This document shows, piece after piece, positions 26,210-35,308 of a stretch of 64,000 bases of DNA. Below the pieces are notes generated by a model. The model did no database searches. It had not been told where the DNA came from and worked only from the letters and a program-made list of their open reading frames with translations. Position numbers and translations under genes: made by a program. Origin of the DNA: Pelagivirga sediminicola (GTDB lineage: Bacteria > Pseudomonadota > Alphaproteobacteria > Rhodobacterales > Rhodobacteraceae); NCBI RefSeq assembly GCF_003072125.1, contig NZ_QCYH01000010.1, forward strand, positions 1 through 64,000, given 5' to 3'. Every line of letters begins with the position of its first letter. Within the stretch, counting starts at the first letter, position 1.

Positions 26210-27409
26210 ATGGCACGACAGAACTATACACTGACCTCCGAGTCCGTCTCGGAGGGGCATCCCGACAAGGTGTGCGACCGGATTTCCGACGCGATCCTTG
26301 ATTTCTTTCTCGACAAGGAATCCGAAGCGCGCGTCGCCGCCGAAGCCTTTGCCACCACCAACCGTGTCGTGATCGGCGGCGAGGTCGGGCTGTCGGACAA
26401 GGAGAAGCTGACCGAGTACAAGGACCAGATGTCGACCGTCGTGCGCGACTGCGTGCGCGATATCGGCTATGAGCAGGACAAGTTCCATTGGCGCACGCTG
26501 GAGGTCACCAACCTTCTGCACGAGCAATCGGCGCATATCGCCCAAGGGGTCGACGCGCGCGAGGACAAGGAAGAGGGCGCCGGCGATCAGGGCATCATGT
26601 TCGGCTATGCCACGACCGAGACCGAAGAGCTGATGCCGGCCCCGGTTCAATTCTCCCACGCGATCCTGCGTCGGCTGGCCGAGGTGCGCAAGGACGGGAC
26701 CGAGCCGCTGCTGCTGCCCGATGCCAAAAGCCAGCTTTCGGTGGTCTACGAGGAGGGCAAGCCGTCGCATATCGGCTCGGTCGTGCTGAGCACGCAGCAT
26801 CACCAGTTCGAACAGGACGGCAAGCACGAGCTGACCCCCGGCGACGTGCGTGATATCGTCGAGCTCTATATCCGCGAGGTTCTGCCCGAAGGGTGGCTGC
26901 GCAAGGACACCGTCTGGCACGTCAACCCCACCGGCACCTTCGTCATCGGCGGTCCTGACGGGGATGCCGGCCTGACCGGACGCAAGATCATCGTTGACAC
27001 CTATGGCGGGGCTGCGCCGCATGGCGGCGGCGCGTTTTCGGGCAAGGATCCGACCAAGGTGGACCGCTCGGCCGCCTATGCCGCGCGCTATCTGGCCAAG
27101 AACGTGGTGGCGGCGGGCATGGCCGAACGCTGCACGATCCAGCTGAGCTATGCGATCGGCGTGTCGCACCCCTTGTCGATCTTTGCCGACACCCACGGGA
27201 CCGGGCAGGTGGATCCTGCGGCCATCGAAAAGGCGATCCGCGAGTGCATGGATCTGAGCCCGCGCGGCATCCGCGAGCATCTGTCGCTGAACCGCTCCAT
27301 CTATCAGCGCACGGCGGCCTACGGCCATTTCGGCCGCGCGCCCGAAAGCGACGGCGGCTTCAGCTGGGAGCGGACCGATCTGGTGGACCGGCTGCTGGCC
27401 TGCGTCTGA
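26210..27409 (+). CDS. metK: S-adenosylmethionine synthase
   Basis: Makes S-adenosylmethionine from ATP and methionine; 399 residues. The opening [20 protein letters not shown] is the universal motif. [11 protein letters not shown] (the hexapeptide-like metK signature) and the phosphate-binding [19 protein letters not shown] follow. It is preceded by the SAM/SAH riboswitch and so is probably self-limited at translation. A hairpin and a gene-end repeat copy follow. Length and all motifs are normal. Confidence 0.98.
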   Translation: MARQNYTLTSESVSEGHPDKVCDRISDAILDFFLDKESEARVAAEAFATTNRVVIGGEVGLSDKEKLTEYKDQMSTVVRDCVRDIGYEQDKFHWRTLEVTNLLHEQSAHIAQGVDAREDKEEGAGDQGIMFGYATTETEELMPAPVQFSHAILRRLAEVRKDGTEPLLLPDAKSQLSVVYEEGKPSHIGSVVLSTQHHQFEQDGKHELTPGDVRDIVELYIREVLPEGWLRKDTVWHVNPTGTFVIGGPDGDAGLTGRKIIVDTYGGAAPHGGGAFSGKDPTKVDRSAAYAARYLAKNVVAAGMAERCTIQLSYAIGVSHPLSIFADTHGTGQVDPAAIEKAIRECMDLSPRGIREHLSLNRSIYQRTAAYGHFGRAPESDGGFSWERTDLVDRLLACV

Positions 27410-27417
27410 CGACCTGG

Positions 27418-27437
27418 CCCGGCGCCGATGCGCCGGG
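27418..27437 (+). terminator. Hairpin after metK
   Basis: A perfect 8-bp stem CCCGGCGC/GCGCCGGG with loop CGAT, eight bases after the metK stop. There is no T-run directly after the stem; the U-rich tract of the repeat at 27447-27479 lies 24 bases further on. It may act with that repeat. Confidence 0.55.
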
Positions 27438-27446
27438 CCGACGTCT

Positions 27447-27479
27447 GCCTCCGGCGGGAGTATTTTTGCCAAGATGAAG
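27447..27479 (+). repeat. Gene-end repeat, copy 2
   Basis: Reads GCCTCCGGCGGGAG followed by the core TATTTTTGCCAAGATGAAG. The first part can form a small GC stem-loop ahead of the U-rich tract. It is downstream of metK and upstream of trmB, on the plus strand. Confidence 0.88.
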
Positions 27480-27541
27480 CCGCAGGCGCGCGCCGCGTGC
27501 ACTCTTGCGCGCCTTTGGCAAGCGGGATAGAGCCTGCGGCC

Positions 27542-28255
27542 ATGATCAGGGACAGGCATCCATCCGGCGCGCCGTGGCGCAATTTTTATGGCCGTTTCAA
27601 GGGCAAGGCCCTGCGCAAGTCGCAGGAGGCGCTGCTGGACGAGGATCTGGACGCGCTGTCGCCCGGACCGGTGGGCTGGGACGAGAACCCCGAGCGGGCC
27701 GAGCTGGACCTGCAGGCGCTTTTTGGCGCGCACGATCTGTGGCTTGAGATCGGCTTTGGCGGGGGCGAGCATCTGGCGCATATGGCCGTGGCCGAGCCGG
27801 ATGTCGGGTTCATCGGCTGCGAGCCTTACCTCAACGGCGTTGCAATGCTGCTGACCAAGCTGCGCAAGATCGAGGCGCCGCATGTGCGGGTGCATCCCGG
27901 CGACGCGCGCGATCTGTTCGATGTGCTGCCGGAGGCGTCGGTCGGGCGGGCCTATCTGCTCTATCCCGATCCATGGCCCAAGGCGCGGCATCATCGGCGC
28001 CGCTTTGTGACGGCCGAGCATCTGGAGCCGCTGGCGCGCGCGATGCGCCCCGGCGCCGAGCTGCGCATTGCCACCGATATCGAGGATTATGTGCGCCAGA
28101 CACTGGAGGAGGTGCCGCGCGCCGGGTTCGAATGGCTGGCCGAACGACCCGGCGACTGGCGCCAACCATGGGATGGCTGGATTTCGACGCGCTACGAGAA
28201 AAAGGCGCTGCGCGAGGGGCGCGTGCCCCATTACCTGCGCTTCAGGCGGGTTTGA
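27542..28255 (+). CDS. trmB: tRNA (guanine-N7-)-methyltransferase
   Basis: Methylates G46 in the variable loop of tRNAs using SAM; 237 residues. SAM motif LEIGFGGGEHLAHM is near residues 70-83, and the catalytic YPDPWPKARHHRRRF near 142 is the TrmB hallmark. It begins about 60 bases downstream of repeat copy 2, after metK, so the SAM synthase precedes a SAM user, although a terminator-like hairpin lies between them. The stop converges with argE within 14 bases. Confidence 0.95.
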   Translation: MIRDRHPSGAPWRNFYGRFKGKALRKSQEALLDEDLDALSPGPVGWDENPERAELDLQALFGAHDLWLEIGFGGGEHLAHMAVAEPDVGFIGCEPYLNGVAMLLTKLRKIEAPHVRVHPGDARDLFDVLPEASVGRAYLLYPDPWPKARHHRRRFVTAEHLEPLARAMRPGAELRIATDIEDYVRQTLEEVPRAGFEWLAERPGDWRQPWDGWISTRYEKKALREGRVPHYLRFRRV

Positions 28256-28269
28256 TCAGGCGGTTCTGA

Positions 28270-29436
28270 TCAGGCTGCGGCCAGTTTCAGGCTGAGCCGG
28301 TCCAGCATTTCGAGGCACTGCACCATCTGGTCCATGGTGACGAACTCATCGGCCTTGTGCGCCTGCTCGATCGAGCCGGGGCCGCAGAGGATGGCGGACA
28401 TGCCCATCGACTGAAAGATGCCGGCCTCTGTGCCGAACGGGACCACATCCGCGCCATTCGCGCCGGTCAGCTCCATCATGATGTCGCGCGCCTCGGAGAC
28501 TTCGGCGGGGATCAGCCCCTCGACCTCGCCGATGGTTTCGGTGTGGATGCCCGCCTCGGGGTAGACCGCGCGCATCGCGGGCAGCAGGATGTCGGTGCAG
28601 TAATGGTGCAGATCCTCCTTGACCAATGCGAAATCGGAATGCTGCACGGGGCGCATTTCCCAATCCACCTGGGCGGTGGAGGGGATCACGTTATGCGCGA
28701 CGCCCCCGATCAGCGCGCCGGTGTTGATGGTGGTCCAGGGCGGATCAAAGCGGCTGCCCTGCGGGGCGCGCGCCCGCAGCGTGTCCTTGAGCGCCAGAAG
28801 ACGCGCGACGAACCGGGCGGCATATTCGACCGCGTTGACGCCGCGATCTGGGCCCGAGCCATGCCCGGCCAGCCCGGTGAAATGCGTGGAGTATTCGCAG
28901 CAGCCCTTGTGCCCTTCGATTACGCGCATCATCGTCGGCTCGCCGATCAGCGCGACCGACGGCTTCAGCCCGCGCGCCGTCAGCACCTGCGCCAGATCGC
29001 GCGCCCCGACGCAGCCGGTCTCCTCGTCATAGGTAAAGGAGAAATGCAGCGGACGATTGCCGATCCGCTGCGCAAAGGCGGGCGCCATGGCAATGGTCGC
29101 GGCGATGAAACCCTTCATGTCACACGATCCGCGCCCGTAAAGGCGGCCGTCCTGCTCGTGCATCGCGAAAGGGTCCGTCGCCCAGACCTGATCGGCCACC
29201 GGCACCACGTCGCTGTGGCCTGACAGGACGATGCCGCCATCGCCCTCGGGCCCGAGCGTGGCAAAGAGATTGGCCTTGTTGCCGCCTGCGTCATGCATGA
29301 TCTCGACCCGCGCGCCGGACGCTTCGAGCCGCGTGGCAAGATAGGCGATCATGTCCAGGTTGCTGTCCTGGGAGACTGTCGGAAACCCGATGAGGGACCG
29401 CATCAGGAAAAGCGTATCGTCGATTGGCAATGACAC
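28270..29436 (-). CDS. argE: Acetylornithine deacetylase (M20 family)
   Basis: Removes the acetyl group of N-acetylornithine in arginine synthesis; M20 metallopeptidase fold, 388 residues from the chosen start. Metal ligands include H74 (SGHSDVVPV), D106 (GRGSCDMKGF) and the catalytic glutamates of YDEETGC near 138. The dimerisation lid domain follows, and FGTEAGIFQ and GSIEQAHKADEFV close the active site. I chose GTG 29436 (MSLPIDDTLF), since the longer frame to 29547 adds an Arg-rich tail unlike the family; ATG 29403 is another option. It is a lone gene, not near other arg genes here. Confidence 0.87.
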   Translation of the reverse strand: MSLPIDDTLFLMRSLIGFPTVSQDSNLDMIAYLATRLEASGARVEIMHDAGGNKANLFATLGPEGDGGIVLSGHSDVVPVADQVWATDPFAMHEQDGRLYGRGSCDMKGFIAATIAMAPAFAQRIGNRPLHFSFTYDEETGCVGARDLAQVLTARGLKPSVALIGEPTMMRVIEGHKGCCEYSTHFTGLAGHGSGPDRGVNAVEYAARFVARLLALKDTLRARAPQGSRFDPPWTTINTGALIGGVAHNVIPSTAQVDWEMRPVQHSDFALVKEDLHHYCTDILLPAMRAVYPEAGIHTETIGEVEGLIPAEVSEARDIMMELTGANGADVVPFGTEAGIFQSMGMSAILCGPGSIEQAHKADEFVTMDQMVQCLEMLDRLSLKLAAA

Positions 29437-29582
29437 GGCGGCTGTCTGTCCTTTGGCATGGCGCGAGCGCGTGGCGGGGGTGCGAAAGGCGCACAGGATG
29501 CGCCGTTGCGTAACCCGATCCATGGCACGCCCGCGCCATTCTGCCAAGTGCCGCGTGACAAAACCCAGGCCCGTCGGACGGG

Positions 29583-30060
29583 TTGATCTTCCTGGACGGA
29601 ACCGATGTCGCCGGCGCCGCCACCGGTGAGAACGAGATCGCGACGATGCTGGGCACGGGAATCCTTGGCGGCGGCAGCCTGCTGGGCCTTGGTGCGGCAG
29701 GGGCGGCAGCCGTGGTCGGCGCGCAGATCATCGGCGGCGGCGGCGGCGCGGGCGGGCCCGCGCGCATCCTGCCCAGCGTGGACCAGAAGGACGATATCGT
29801 CATCGGCCGAGACGGCGTGGACGGCACGACCGATCCCATCGGCATTTCCGGCGGCGCGCAGCGCGGCTCGGCCGTCGAGGTGACGATCGGTGACAAGACG
29901 CTGCAGACGCTCGCGGATGAGAATGGCCGCTGGCAGGTCGAGTTCGGGACTGGCGATTTTCCCTGCGACGGCGGCCATGATGTCAGCGTCAGGGTGACCG
30001 AGCCGGATGACATGCAGACCACGCTCGGGGGGCCGGGCGTGCTGATCGGCACGGCGCCCC
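29583..30060 (+). pseudogene. Remnant of a large secreted adhesin (N-terminal linker and one Ig-like domain)
   Basis: The frame starting near FLDGTDVAGAATGENEIATM contains a Gly/Ala-rich hydrophobic stretch (LGLGAAGAAAVVGAQIIGGG) and then a single bacterial Ig-like repeat, with GISGGAQRGSAVEVTIGD and DENGRWQVEFGTGDFP as landmarks. This is how the N-terminus of giant type I secreted adhesins looks, but the protein stops after one repeat and runs into a fragment of a different gene. It has no convincing start signal. It is read as a deletion scar, not as a working gene. Confidence 0.65.
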
Positions 30061-30269
30061 CGGCGAAGAGATCCTGTCGATCACCCCGCTGGATGACGAG
30101 CTGTTCGTCGAGGCGTGCGTCGCGCCCGAAAACATCGCCGGGCTGCGCCACGGGCAGGGCCACGATCAAGCTCACAGCCGAGGTCGAGCTGCACACGGGC
30201 GAAAAGACGGTGCTGCAATACCTGCTCAAACCGCTCTACAAATCGCGCGAGGCGGTTCGCGAGCCATGA
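30053..30269 (+). pseudogene. Remnant of a HlyD-family type I secretion membrane fusion protein
   Basis: In one reading frame from about 30053 the sequence encodes GEEILSITPLDDELFVEACV then APENIAGLRHGQG, the standard C-terminal beta-barrel of HlyD adaptors. After a frameshift near 30160 the match continues in another frame as ATIKLTAEVELHTGEKTV then LQYLLKPLYKSREA, the family's C-terminal end, with a stop at 30269. The N-terminal 80 percent of the gene is missing. It is fused to an adhesin remnant, which suggests one deletion removed the secretion genes between them. Confidence 0.7.
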
Positions 30270-30272
30270 AGT

Positions 30273-30317
30273 CGATTTTCGCGAAAATCGGCGGCCAGAT
30301 TTTTCGGCGAAAAATCT
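30273..30317. repeat. Two adjacent perfect palindromes (bidirectional terminator-like)
   Basis: First palindrome: CGATTTTCGCGAAAATCG, 18 bp at 30273-30290. Second: arms AGATTTTTCG (30297-30306) and CGAAAAATCT (30308-30317) around one G. They lie between the decayed HlyD fragment and the convergent dtd gene. Each arm is A+T-rich at the outside, so transcripts from either side could terminate here. Confidence 0.75.
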
Positions 30318-30325
30318 TGGTCGGC

Positions 30326-30763
30326 TCAGACGTCCAGCCAGATCGTGACCGGCCCGTCATTGACCAGCGAGACCTGCATCGACGCGCCGAAGCGGCCGGT
30401 CTCGCAGGGGATGCCCTGCTGGCGCAGCGCGTCCGTGAAATGCCGGTAGAGCGCCTCGCCCTCCGCGGGCGCCGCGGCGGCCGAGAAACCCGGCCTGTTG
30501 CCGCTGCGCGTGTCGGCGGCCAGCGTGAACTGGCTGACCACCAGCGCGCTGCCGCCGATGTCGCGCAGGCTGAGGTTCATCTTGCCCGCGCCGTCCTGGA
30601 ATATCCGCAGTTTCGCGATCTTGGCGGCCAGCGCGTCCGCCCGGGCCGCATCATCGCCCTGCATCGCACAGACAAGGATCAAAAGGCCCGGCCCGGTCTG
30701 CCCGATGGTGGCGCCGTCCACGGCCACGGCAGCCTGCGTGACGCGCTGGAGGAGCGCGCGCAT
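30326..30763 (-). CDS. dtd: D-aminoacyl-tRNA deacylase
   Basis: Hydrolyses D-amino acids, and glycine mischarged on tRNA-Ala, from tRNAs; 145 residues. It starts [17 protein letters not shown]; the two active-site signatures are SQFTLAAD and [10 protein letters not shown] near the C-terminus. The upstream part of the open frame (to 30859) overlaps the zinc-ribbon gene and is not used. It shares one base with the stop of that gene, so dtd is the last gene of the operon running from 36431. Confidence 0.95.
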   Translation of the reverse strand: MRALLQRVTQAAVAVDGATIGQTGPGLLILVCAMQGDDAARADALAAKIAKLRIFQDGAGKMNLSLRDIGGSALVVSQFTLAADTRSGNRPGFSAAAAPAEGEALYRHFTDALRQQGIPCETGRFGASMQVSLVNDGPVTIWLDV

Positions 30764-31878
30764 CAGACGGCCCCCTGCTGGACCGCGTAGGCGTAGCCGA
30801 GGGCGCCTGCGATCAGCAGGCCCAGAATGACGGCAAAGCCGATCTTCCACGCCGACCACGGCCGCTCGCCCTGCACGCGGCCGGTGCGGCCGTTCACGAC
30901 GAAGCGAAAGCTGCGGCCGCGGTACTTGTAGGCGGCCATCCAGACGGGCAGCAGCACATGCTTGAAGGAGGCATCGCTGATTTCGGTCTCGACCGCGTGG
31001 ATGCGCTGGCGGTCGCCGCCGATGTCGAATCGCACATCGCGCGCGATCACCGCGTCCATATGCGCGCGCGCCTCGACATACCCCTCATCGAGCGGAACGG
31101 TATAGGCCTCGGCGGCGAAACCGGCCAGGTAGGCGGGGCTGTAGGGTTGCAGCGCCGACAGGTCCCAGGGCTGCAGCGCATCGGTAAAGCGCTTGGGCAA
31201 GGCGTGCGAGGCGAGCACGAGAATGTCGTCAAAGGCGCGCGCGACGCGACCCGACACCGGGCTCCAGCGGATCTTGGCCACCTGGACCGTTTCGCGCTTG
31301 CCGTCGCGCATGACGGTCTGCGTCTCGTAATAGACGGTGCCCCGCTCGCCGCGATAGGCCGAGCGCGTGGCGGCATCATAGGTCCAGTAGGGCACATAGA
31401 CGCCCTGCAGCTTGCGGCCCTTGCGGGCGTATTGCTTCAGCCCTGATGGCGCGAACCACAGGCTCCCCAGCCAGTCAGACATCGCCGCGCGCGCCGTGCG
31501 CTCGTCCAGTGCGAAGGGCAGCACACCGCGCGGTTTGTAGCGCCGCTCGGCGCCGGTTCCGGTCACCAGCGGCGTGGCGCAGAACGGGCAGACGCCTGCA
31601 TGGGCGTCCCCCTCCAGCGTGACTTCGGCGCCGCAACTGGGGCATTTCAGATGCGCGCTGGTTTCCGTCTCCTCGGCGGGCAGCTGCGCGGCGAGCGCTG
31701 CGGCAAGATCCAGCTCCCTCAGCGAGTTGTTCCATGGACCGGGCCCTGCAACCTCCTCGCGGTTGCCGCAATGATCGCAGATCAGCGCGCCTTCGCCCGG
31801 CGCATAGCGCATCTCGGCGCCGCAGGTGTCGCACGGATAGTTGTGCTGCACCGGGGTGTCAGGGTATTGCAGGGGCAT
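30763..31878 (-). CDS. Zinc-ribbon membrane protein (TFIIB-type zinc ribbon, YdjG-like)
   Basis: A 371-residue protein with two four-cysteine zinc ribbons at the N-terminus: C16/C19/C34/C37 (CDTC and CDHC) and C79/C82/C97/C100 (CPSC and CPFC). The middle domain has [17 protein letters not shown] and other YWTY-type aromatic motifs seen in this family. One helix ([21 protein letters not shown]) ends the protein, so it is probably anchored in the inner membrane with the ribbons in the cytoplasm. It is followed by dtd and preceded by an SPFH gene. In Bacillus the similar YdjG sits with an SPFH protein and a PspA-like protein. No enzymatic activity is evident. Confidence 0.85.
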   Translation of the reverse strand: MPLQYPDTPVQHNYPCDTCGAEMRYAPGEGALICDHCGNREEVAGPGPWNNSLRELDLAAALAAQLPAEETETSAHLKCPSCGAEVTLEGDAHAGVCPFCATPLVTGTGAERRYKPRGVLPFALDERTARAAMSDWLGSLWFAPSGLKQYARKGRKLQGVYVPYWTYDAATRSAYRGERGTVYYETQTVMRDGKRETVQVAKIRWSPVSGRVARAFDDILVLASHALPKRFTDALQPWDLSALQPYSPAYLAGFAAEAYTVPLDEGYVEARAHMDAVIARDVRFDIGGDRQRIHAVETEISDASFKHVLLPVWMAAYKYRGRSFRFVVNGRTGRVQGERPWSAWKIGFAVILGLLIAGALGYAYAVQQGAV

Positions 31879-31920
31879 GAGGCGGCGCCGTTGGCTGAGG
31901 ATCTGGGAAAATGGGCGGGA

Positions 31921-33057
31921 TCAGGCCGCGGGCGGCGGCGGGGGCGGCATGACGGTGAAGAGCTGCGCCAGTTCGGCGACGTCGCCTGCGCGCAGCCAGC
32001 CGTCCTGACCTGCGGTCCAGACCAGCGTGTCGCGCGTCAGCTCGCCCCCGGTGGCCATCCGGCCCATCGCGGCGCGGCTGTAGGGACCGCGCGTCTTGCC
32101 GTCCTCGGCGATGTGCCAGACATTCTCGGGCTGGGGGGGCGGCGGCGGCGTCTGGGCGTGCGGCGGCTGCGCGCCCCAGGGGCCGGGCTGCTGCGCGTCT
32201 TGCTGCCCGCCGACCATCTGCTGCGCCATGGCCATGCCCATCCCCATGCCGAGCCCCGCGCCCATGCCGCCGCCGCCCGAAGGGTTCGCAGCGGCCTCGG
32301 TCATCGCCTCGGCGGCGGAATATTGCGTGTAGGCGCCCAGATCACCGGCAAGGCCCATGGAGGTGCGCTTGTCCAGCGCCTTTTCGACGGCAGGGGGCAG
32401 CGATATATTCTCGATATAGAGCTCGGGAATGGTCAGACCGTAGCCTTCGACGGTCTTGCTGATCGCGCCTGCCACCAGCTTGCCCAGATCGGCGGTGTTT
32501 GCGGCCATGTCGAGCACGGGGATGCCGGATGCGGCAATGGCGCGACTGAATTCCTGCACGATGATGTTGCGGATCTGATAGCTGATCTCGTCCATCGTGA
32601 ATTCGCCGTCGGTGCCCACGATCTCCTGCAGGAAGCGGCCGGGATCGGTGACGCGGACGGTATAGGTGCCGAAGGCGCGGATGCGCGTCGGCCCGAATTC
32701 CGGATCGCGCAGCATGATCGGGTTCTTGGTGCCCCATTTCAGATCGTTGAACCGGGTGGTCGAGACGAAATAGACCTCGGATTTGAACGGGCTTTGAAAG
32801 CCGTGATCCCAGTGCTGCAGCGTCGTCATCACCGGCATGTTGTTCGTCTCAAGCAGGTAGAGGCCGGGGGTGAACACGTCCGCCAGCTGCCCCTCGTGCA
32901 CGAACACGGCGGCCTGACCCTCGCGCACGGTCAGCTTGGCGCCATACTTGATCTCGTGGCCCTCGCGCTGGAAGCGCCAGACCATCGTGTCGCGGGTGTC
33001 ATCGGTCCAGTGGATGACGTCGATGAATTCGCCCGTCAGAAAATCGAAGATGCCCAT
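31921..33057 (-). CDS. SPFH domain protein with C-terminal GYF_2 domain (YdjI-like)
   Basis: A 378-residue protein with an SPFH/virion-core-like domain (about residues 15-230; MGIFDFLTGEFIDVIHW, LTVREGQAAVFVHEG, VSTTRFNDLKWGT). A Gly/Met-rich linker (AAANPSGGGGMGAGL, near 265) and a Pro/Gln-rich linker follow. The last 70 residues are a GYF_2-type domain (VWHIAEDGKTRGPYSRAAMG, ending TLVWTAGQDGWLRAGDVAEL). There is no membrane helix; SPFH proteins of this type often form oligomers at the membrane. ATG 33057 is used since homologues start MGIFDF. It is between the zinc-ribbon and DUF2927 genes in one operon. Confidence 0.88.
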   Translation of the reverse strand: MGIFDFLTGEFIDVIHWTDDTRDTMVWRFQREGHEIKYGAKLTVREGQAAVFVHEGQLADVFTPGLYLLETNNMPVMTTLQHWDHGFQSPFKSEVYFVSTTRFNDLKWGTKNPIMLRDPEFGPTRIRAFGTYTVRVTDPGRFLQEIVGTDGEFTMDEISYQIRNIIVQEFSRAIAASGIPVLDMAANTADLGKLVAGAISKTVEGYGLTIPELYIENISLPPAVEKALDKRTSMGLAGDLGAYTQYSAAEAMTEAAANPSGGGGMGAGLGMGMGMAMAQQMVGGQQDAQQPGPWGAQPPHAQTPPPPPQPENVWHIAEDGKTRGPYSRAAMGRMATGGELTRDTLVWTAGQDGWLRAGDVAELAQLFTVMPPPPPPAA

Positions 33058-33141
33058 CTGCGCGGCCTCCCTGACCAAAATATTATCTGAAAGATAGAAC
33101 CATGTTTGCCTGCCAGTGCCAAGCGGTTGCGGCGCCGAGCG

Positions 33142-34107
33142 CTAGCTGGACCCGCCCCTGGCCTCGGCGATCAGCTGCACCAGGATCGGGCGCGCCTCGT
33201 CATAGCTCATCCCCGGCTTCAGGCGGGGGGAGTAGAGCAGGCGCAGCAATTCCTCGTCATGGGTGGTCAGCAGCGCGAATTCGTCATCATCGTTGAAGAT
33301 GGACGGGCGCGCGCGCGGGCTGTCATTGGCCAGGCCCAGCCCCTGCGCCAGTTCCTCGTGAACGCAGGATTTGCGCAGAAGGCTGGGATGCTCGGTGCGG
33401 ATGAGGGCGATGGCGCGGCGATAGGTGTGATCGTCATTCGTGCCCGAAAACGCCACCACGAGGCAGTGAATCGAGCGCGGAAGAGACTCGAACAGGTCGA
33501 TCGAGGATTGGTTGATGTTCGGAACCAGCGCCTTGATGCGCGCGACGGCCTGCGCGCGGTCGTCCTCGCCCATGAAAAGCACGTTGAAATTGGCGTCCGT
33601 TCCGGCGCCCGCGCTGATCGGGTGTCCGGTCACGCGCGCCAGCCGCGCGGCATAGCCCGCAACGACCCGCCTGTCGGCCTCGCGCTGCTCCAGCGGGACC
33701 GAGGCGCCGAATTCGACCGACATGCGCACCGGGCCCGACCATTTGCGCAGGCCGCCGGGGCGGCCGTCCGATTGGGCCAGTCCGCGGTTGCGCGCGTATT
33801 CGTCATGAAAGGCGATCCGCTCGAAATTGCGCAGGATGTCGGTATCGGTATAGGGCGTGTCCGGCCCGCCGCCATCGGTGCGCAAAAGGCCCTGGCCCAC
33901 GAGGCTGGCCTCGACGCGGGTATAATGCGCGGCCAGGGCGCGGCTGCGCTCGGACGGCTCGATAGGGGCGGCCGAGGAGGGCGGGCGCATGGCCGAGGGG
34001 CGCGGCGGCTCGGGCGGCGCCTTGGCGGGCGGCATTTCGCTGCAGGCGGCCAGCACTGCAAGCAAGGCTGCACTGGCCGCTGTCTTGAGGATACTGCCCG
34101 CCTGCAT
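33142..34107 (-). CDS. DUF2927 lipoprotein with zincin-like HEExxQ motif
   Basis: A 321-residue lipoprotein; the signal peptide ends in lipobox LAAC at residue 22. After a Pro-rich linker the DUF2927 domain contains CVHEELAQGLGLAND at residues 248-262, then SIFNDDD and LTTHDEELLRLLYSP. This pattern looks like the metzincin HExxHxxGxxH, a Met-turn-like segment and the LTxxDxxxLxxLY end, but with Q for the second His and N/D for the third. Whether it is a catalytic protease or a dead one is unknown. It lies next to telA and the SPFH gene. A second DUF2927 protein is at 57395-58759. Confidence 0.85.
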   Translation of the reverse strand: MQAGSILKTAASAALLAVLAACSEMPPAKAPPEPPRPSAMRPPSSAAPIEPSERSRALAAHYTRVEASLVGQGLLRTDGGGPDTPYTDTDILRNFERIAFHDEYARNRGLAQSDGRPGGLRKWSGPVRMSVEFGASVPLEQREADRRVVAGYAARLARVTGHPISAGAGTDANFNVLFMGEDDRAQAVARIKALVPNINQSSIDLFESLPRSIHCLVVAFSGTNDDHTYRRAIALIRTEHPSLLRKSCVHEELAQGLGLANDSPRARPSIFNDDDEFALLTTHDEELLRLLYSPRLKPGMSYDEARPILVQLIAEARGGSS

Positions 34108-34111
34108 CGTC

Positions 34112-35308
34112 TTAGCCCTTCGTCGCGGTGGCGATGGTGTCGCCCGTGCCGGTCTTGCGCGCCTTGGCGGAGGCGAGCGTGTCGCGCAGCTCGGCCTCCA
34201 TCTTTTTCAGATCCTCTTCGGCCGCGGCGCGGCGGGCCTTGCCCTCGTCGGCGATCTGCAGGCTTTCCTGAATGGTGCCGATCAGGTCCGCGTTGGCCTT
34301 CTTGACCGCTTCGATGTCGAAGACGCCGCGCTCCATCTCCTCGCGGATGACCTTGTTGCTCTGGCGCAGGTTGGCGGCGTTGGCGGTCAAGAGCTCGTTG
34401 GTCAGATCATTGGCGCCGCGCACCGCCTCGGCGGCCTCGCGCGAGCGCTGGATGGTGACGGCCTGCGCCAGCTGCGTCTCCCACAGGGGGACGGTGTTGA
34501 CGAGGGTGGAGTTGATTTTCGTCACGAGGCTCTTGTCGTTTTCCTGCACGAGGCGGATCGACGGCAGCGATTGCATCGTCACCTGCCGCGTCAGTTTCAG
34601 ATCATGCACCCGGCGTTCCAGATCGTCGCGGGCGGCGCGCAGATCGCGCAGCTCCTGCGCCTCCATCACCTTGTCGCTCTCGGCCGCCTTTTTGACCTCG
34701 GCTTCCTTGGCGGGGATATCCTCGGCGTCCAGCAGGCGGATCTTTTCCTCGCCCGCCGCGATGTAAAGCGCCAGCTCGTCATAGAAGGTCAGCGTGCGGT
34801 CATAGAGCATGTCGAGCGATTTGATGTCCTTCAGCAGCACATGCTCGTGGCGCAGCAGGTCGTCCGTGACCTTGTCGATCTGGCCCTGCACCTCCTCGAA
34901 ACGGGCGGTGAACTTGGCGAAGGGGGCGGCGCGGCCCAAGAGCTTTTCCCACCATGACCGCTCGCGCCGCACGTCCAGTTCGGAGACCGAGAAGCCGCGG
35001 ATGGTGGTGACGATCCCGCGCAGGGAATCGCCCGCCGGGCCGACATCCTTGTTGCGCACGCCGGCCAGCATGGATTGCGAGATTTCCTGCAATTCGGCCT
35101 GCGCGGCGGAGCCGAAGGACACGATGGATTGCGTGTCGTCCATGTCGATCTCGGCCATGCGTTTCTTGATCTCGGCGCTTTCGGGCTTGCCCGCGTCCTT
35201 GAGCGGCACGATGGCGTTCGCGTCCTGCGGCATCGGCAGGATGCGCTGGCTGACTTCGGTGACTTCGGCAAGGCTGGCTTCGGCCTTCTGGCGCACGGTT
35301 TCGGGCAT
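34112..35308 (-). CDS. Toxic anion resistance protein, TelA family
   Basis: A 398-residue helical protein of the TelA/KlaA (YaaN) family. The family pattern is seen in VTTIRGFSVSELDVRRERSW, TARFEEVQGQIDKVTDDLLRHE, and the C-terminal LTNELLTANAANLRQSNKVI, then ERGVFDIEAVKKANADLIGT. Long coiled-coil segments suggest an oligomer at the membrane. The name comes from tellurite resistance tests on plasmid genes; here no tellurite-specific genes are adjacent. It is coupled by overlap (ATGA at 35308) to the xpaC-like gene, the same pairing found in Bacillus xpaC-yaaN. Confidence 0.92.
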   Translation of the reverse strand: MPETVRQKAEASLAEVTEVSQRILPMPQDANAIVPLKDAGKPESAEIKKRMAEIDMDDTQSIVSFGSAAQAELQEISQSMLAGVRNKDVGPAGDSLRGIVTTIRGFSVSELDVRRERSWWEKLLGRAAPFAKFTARFEEVQGQIDKVTDDLLRHEHVLLKDIKSLDMLYDRTLTFYDELALYIAAGEEKIRLLDAEDIPAKEAEVKKAAESDKVMEAQELRDLRAARDDLERRVHDLKLTRQVTMQSLPSIRLVQENDKSLVTKINSTLVNTVPLWETQLAQAVTIQRSREAAEAVRGANDLTNELLTANAANLRQSNKVIREEMERGVFDIEAVKKANADLIGTIQESLQIADEGKARRAAAEEDLKKMEAELRDTLASAKARKTGTGDTIATATKG

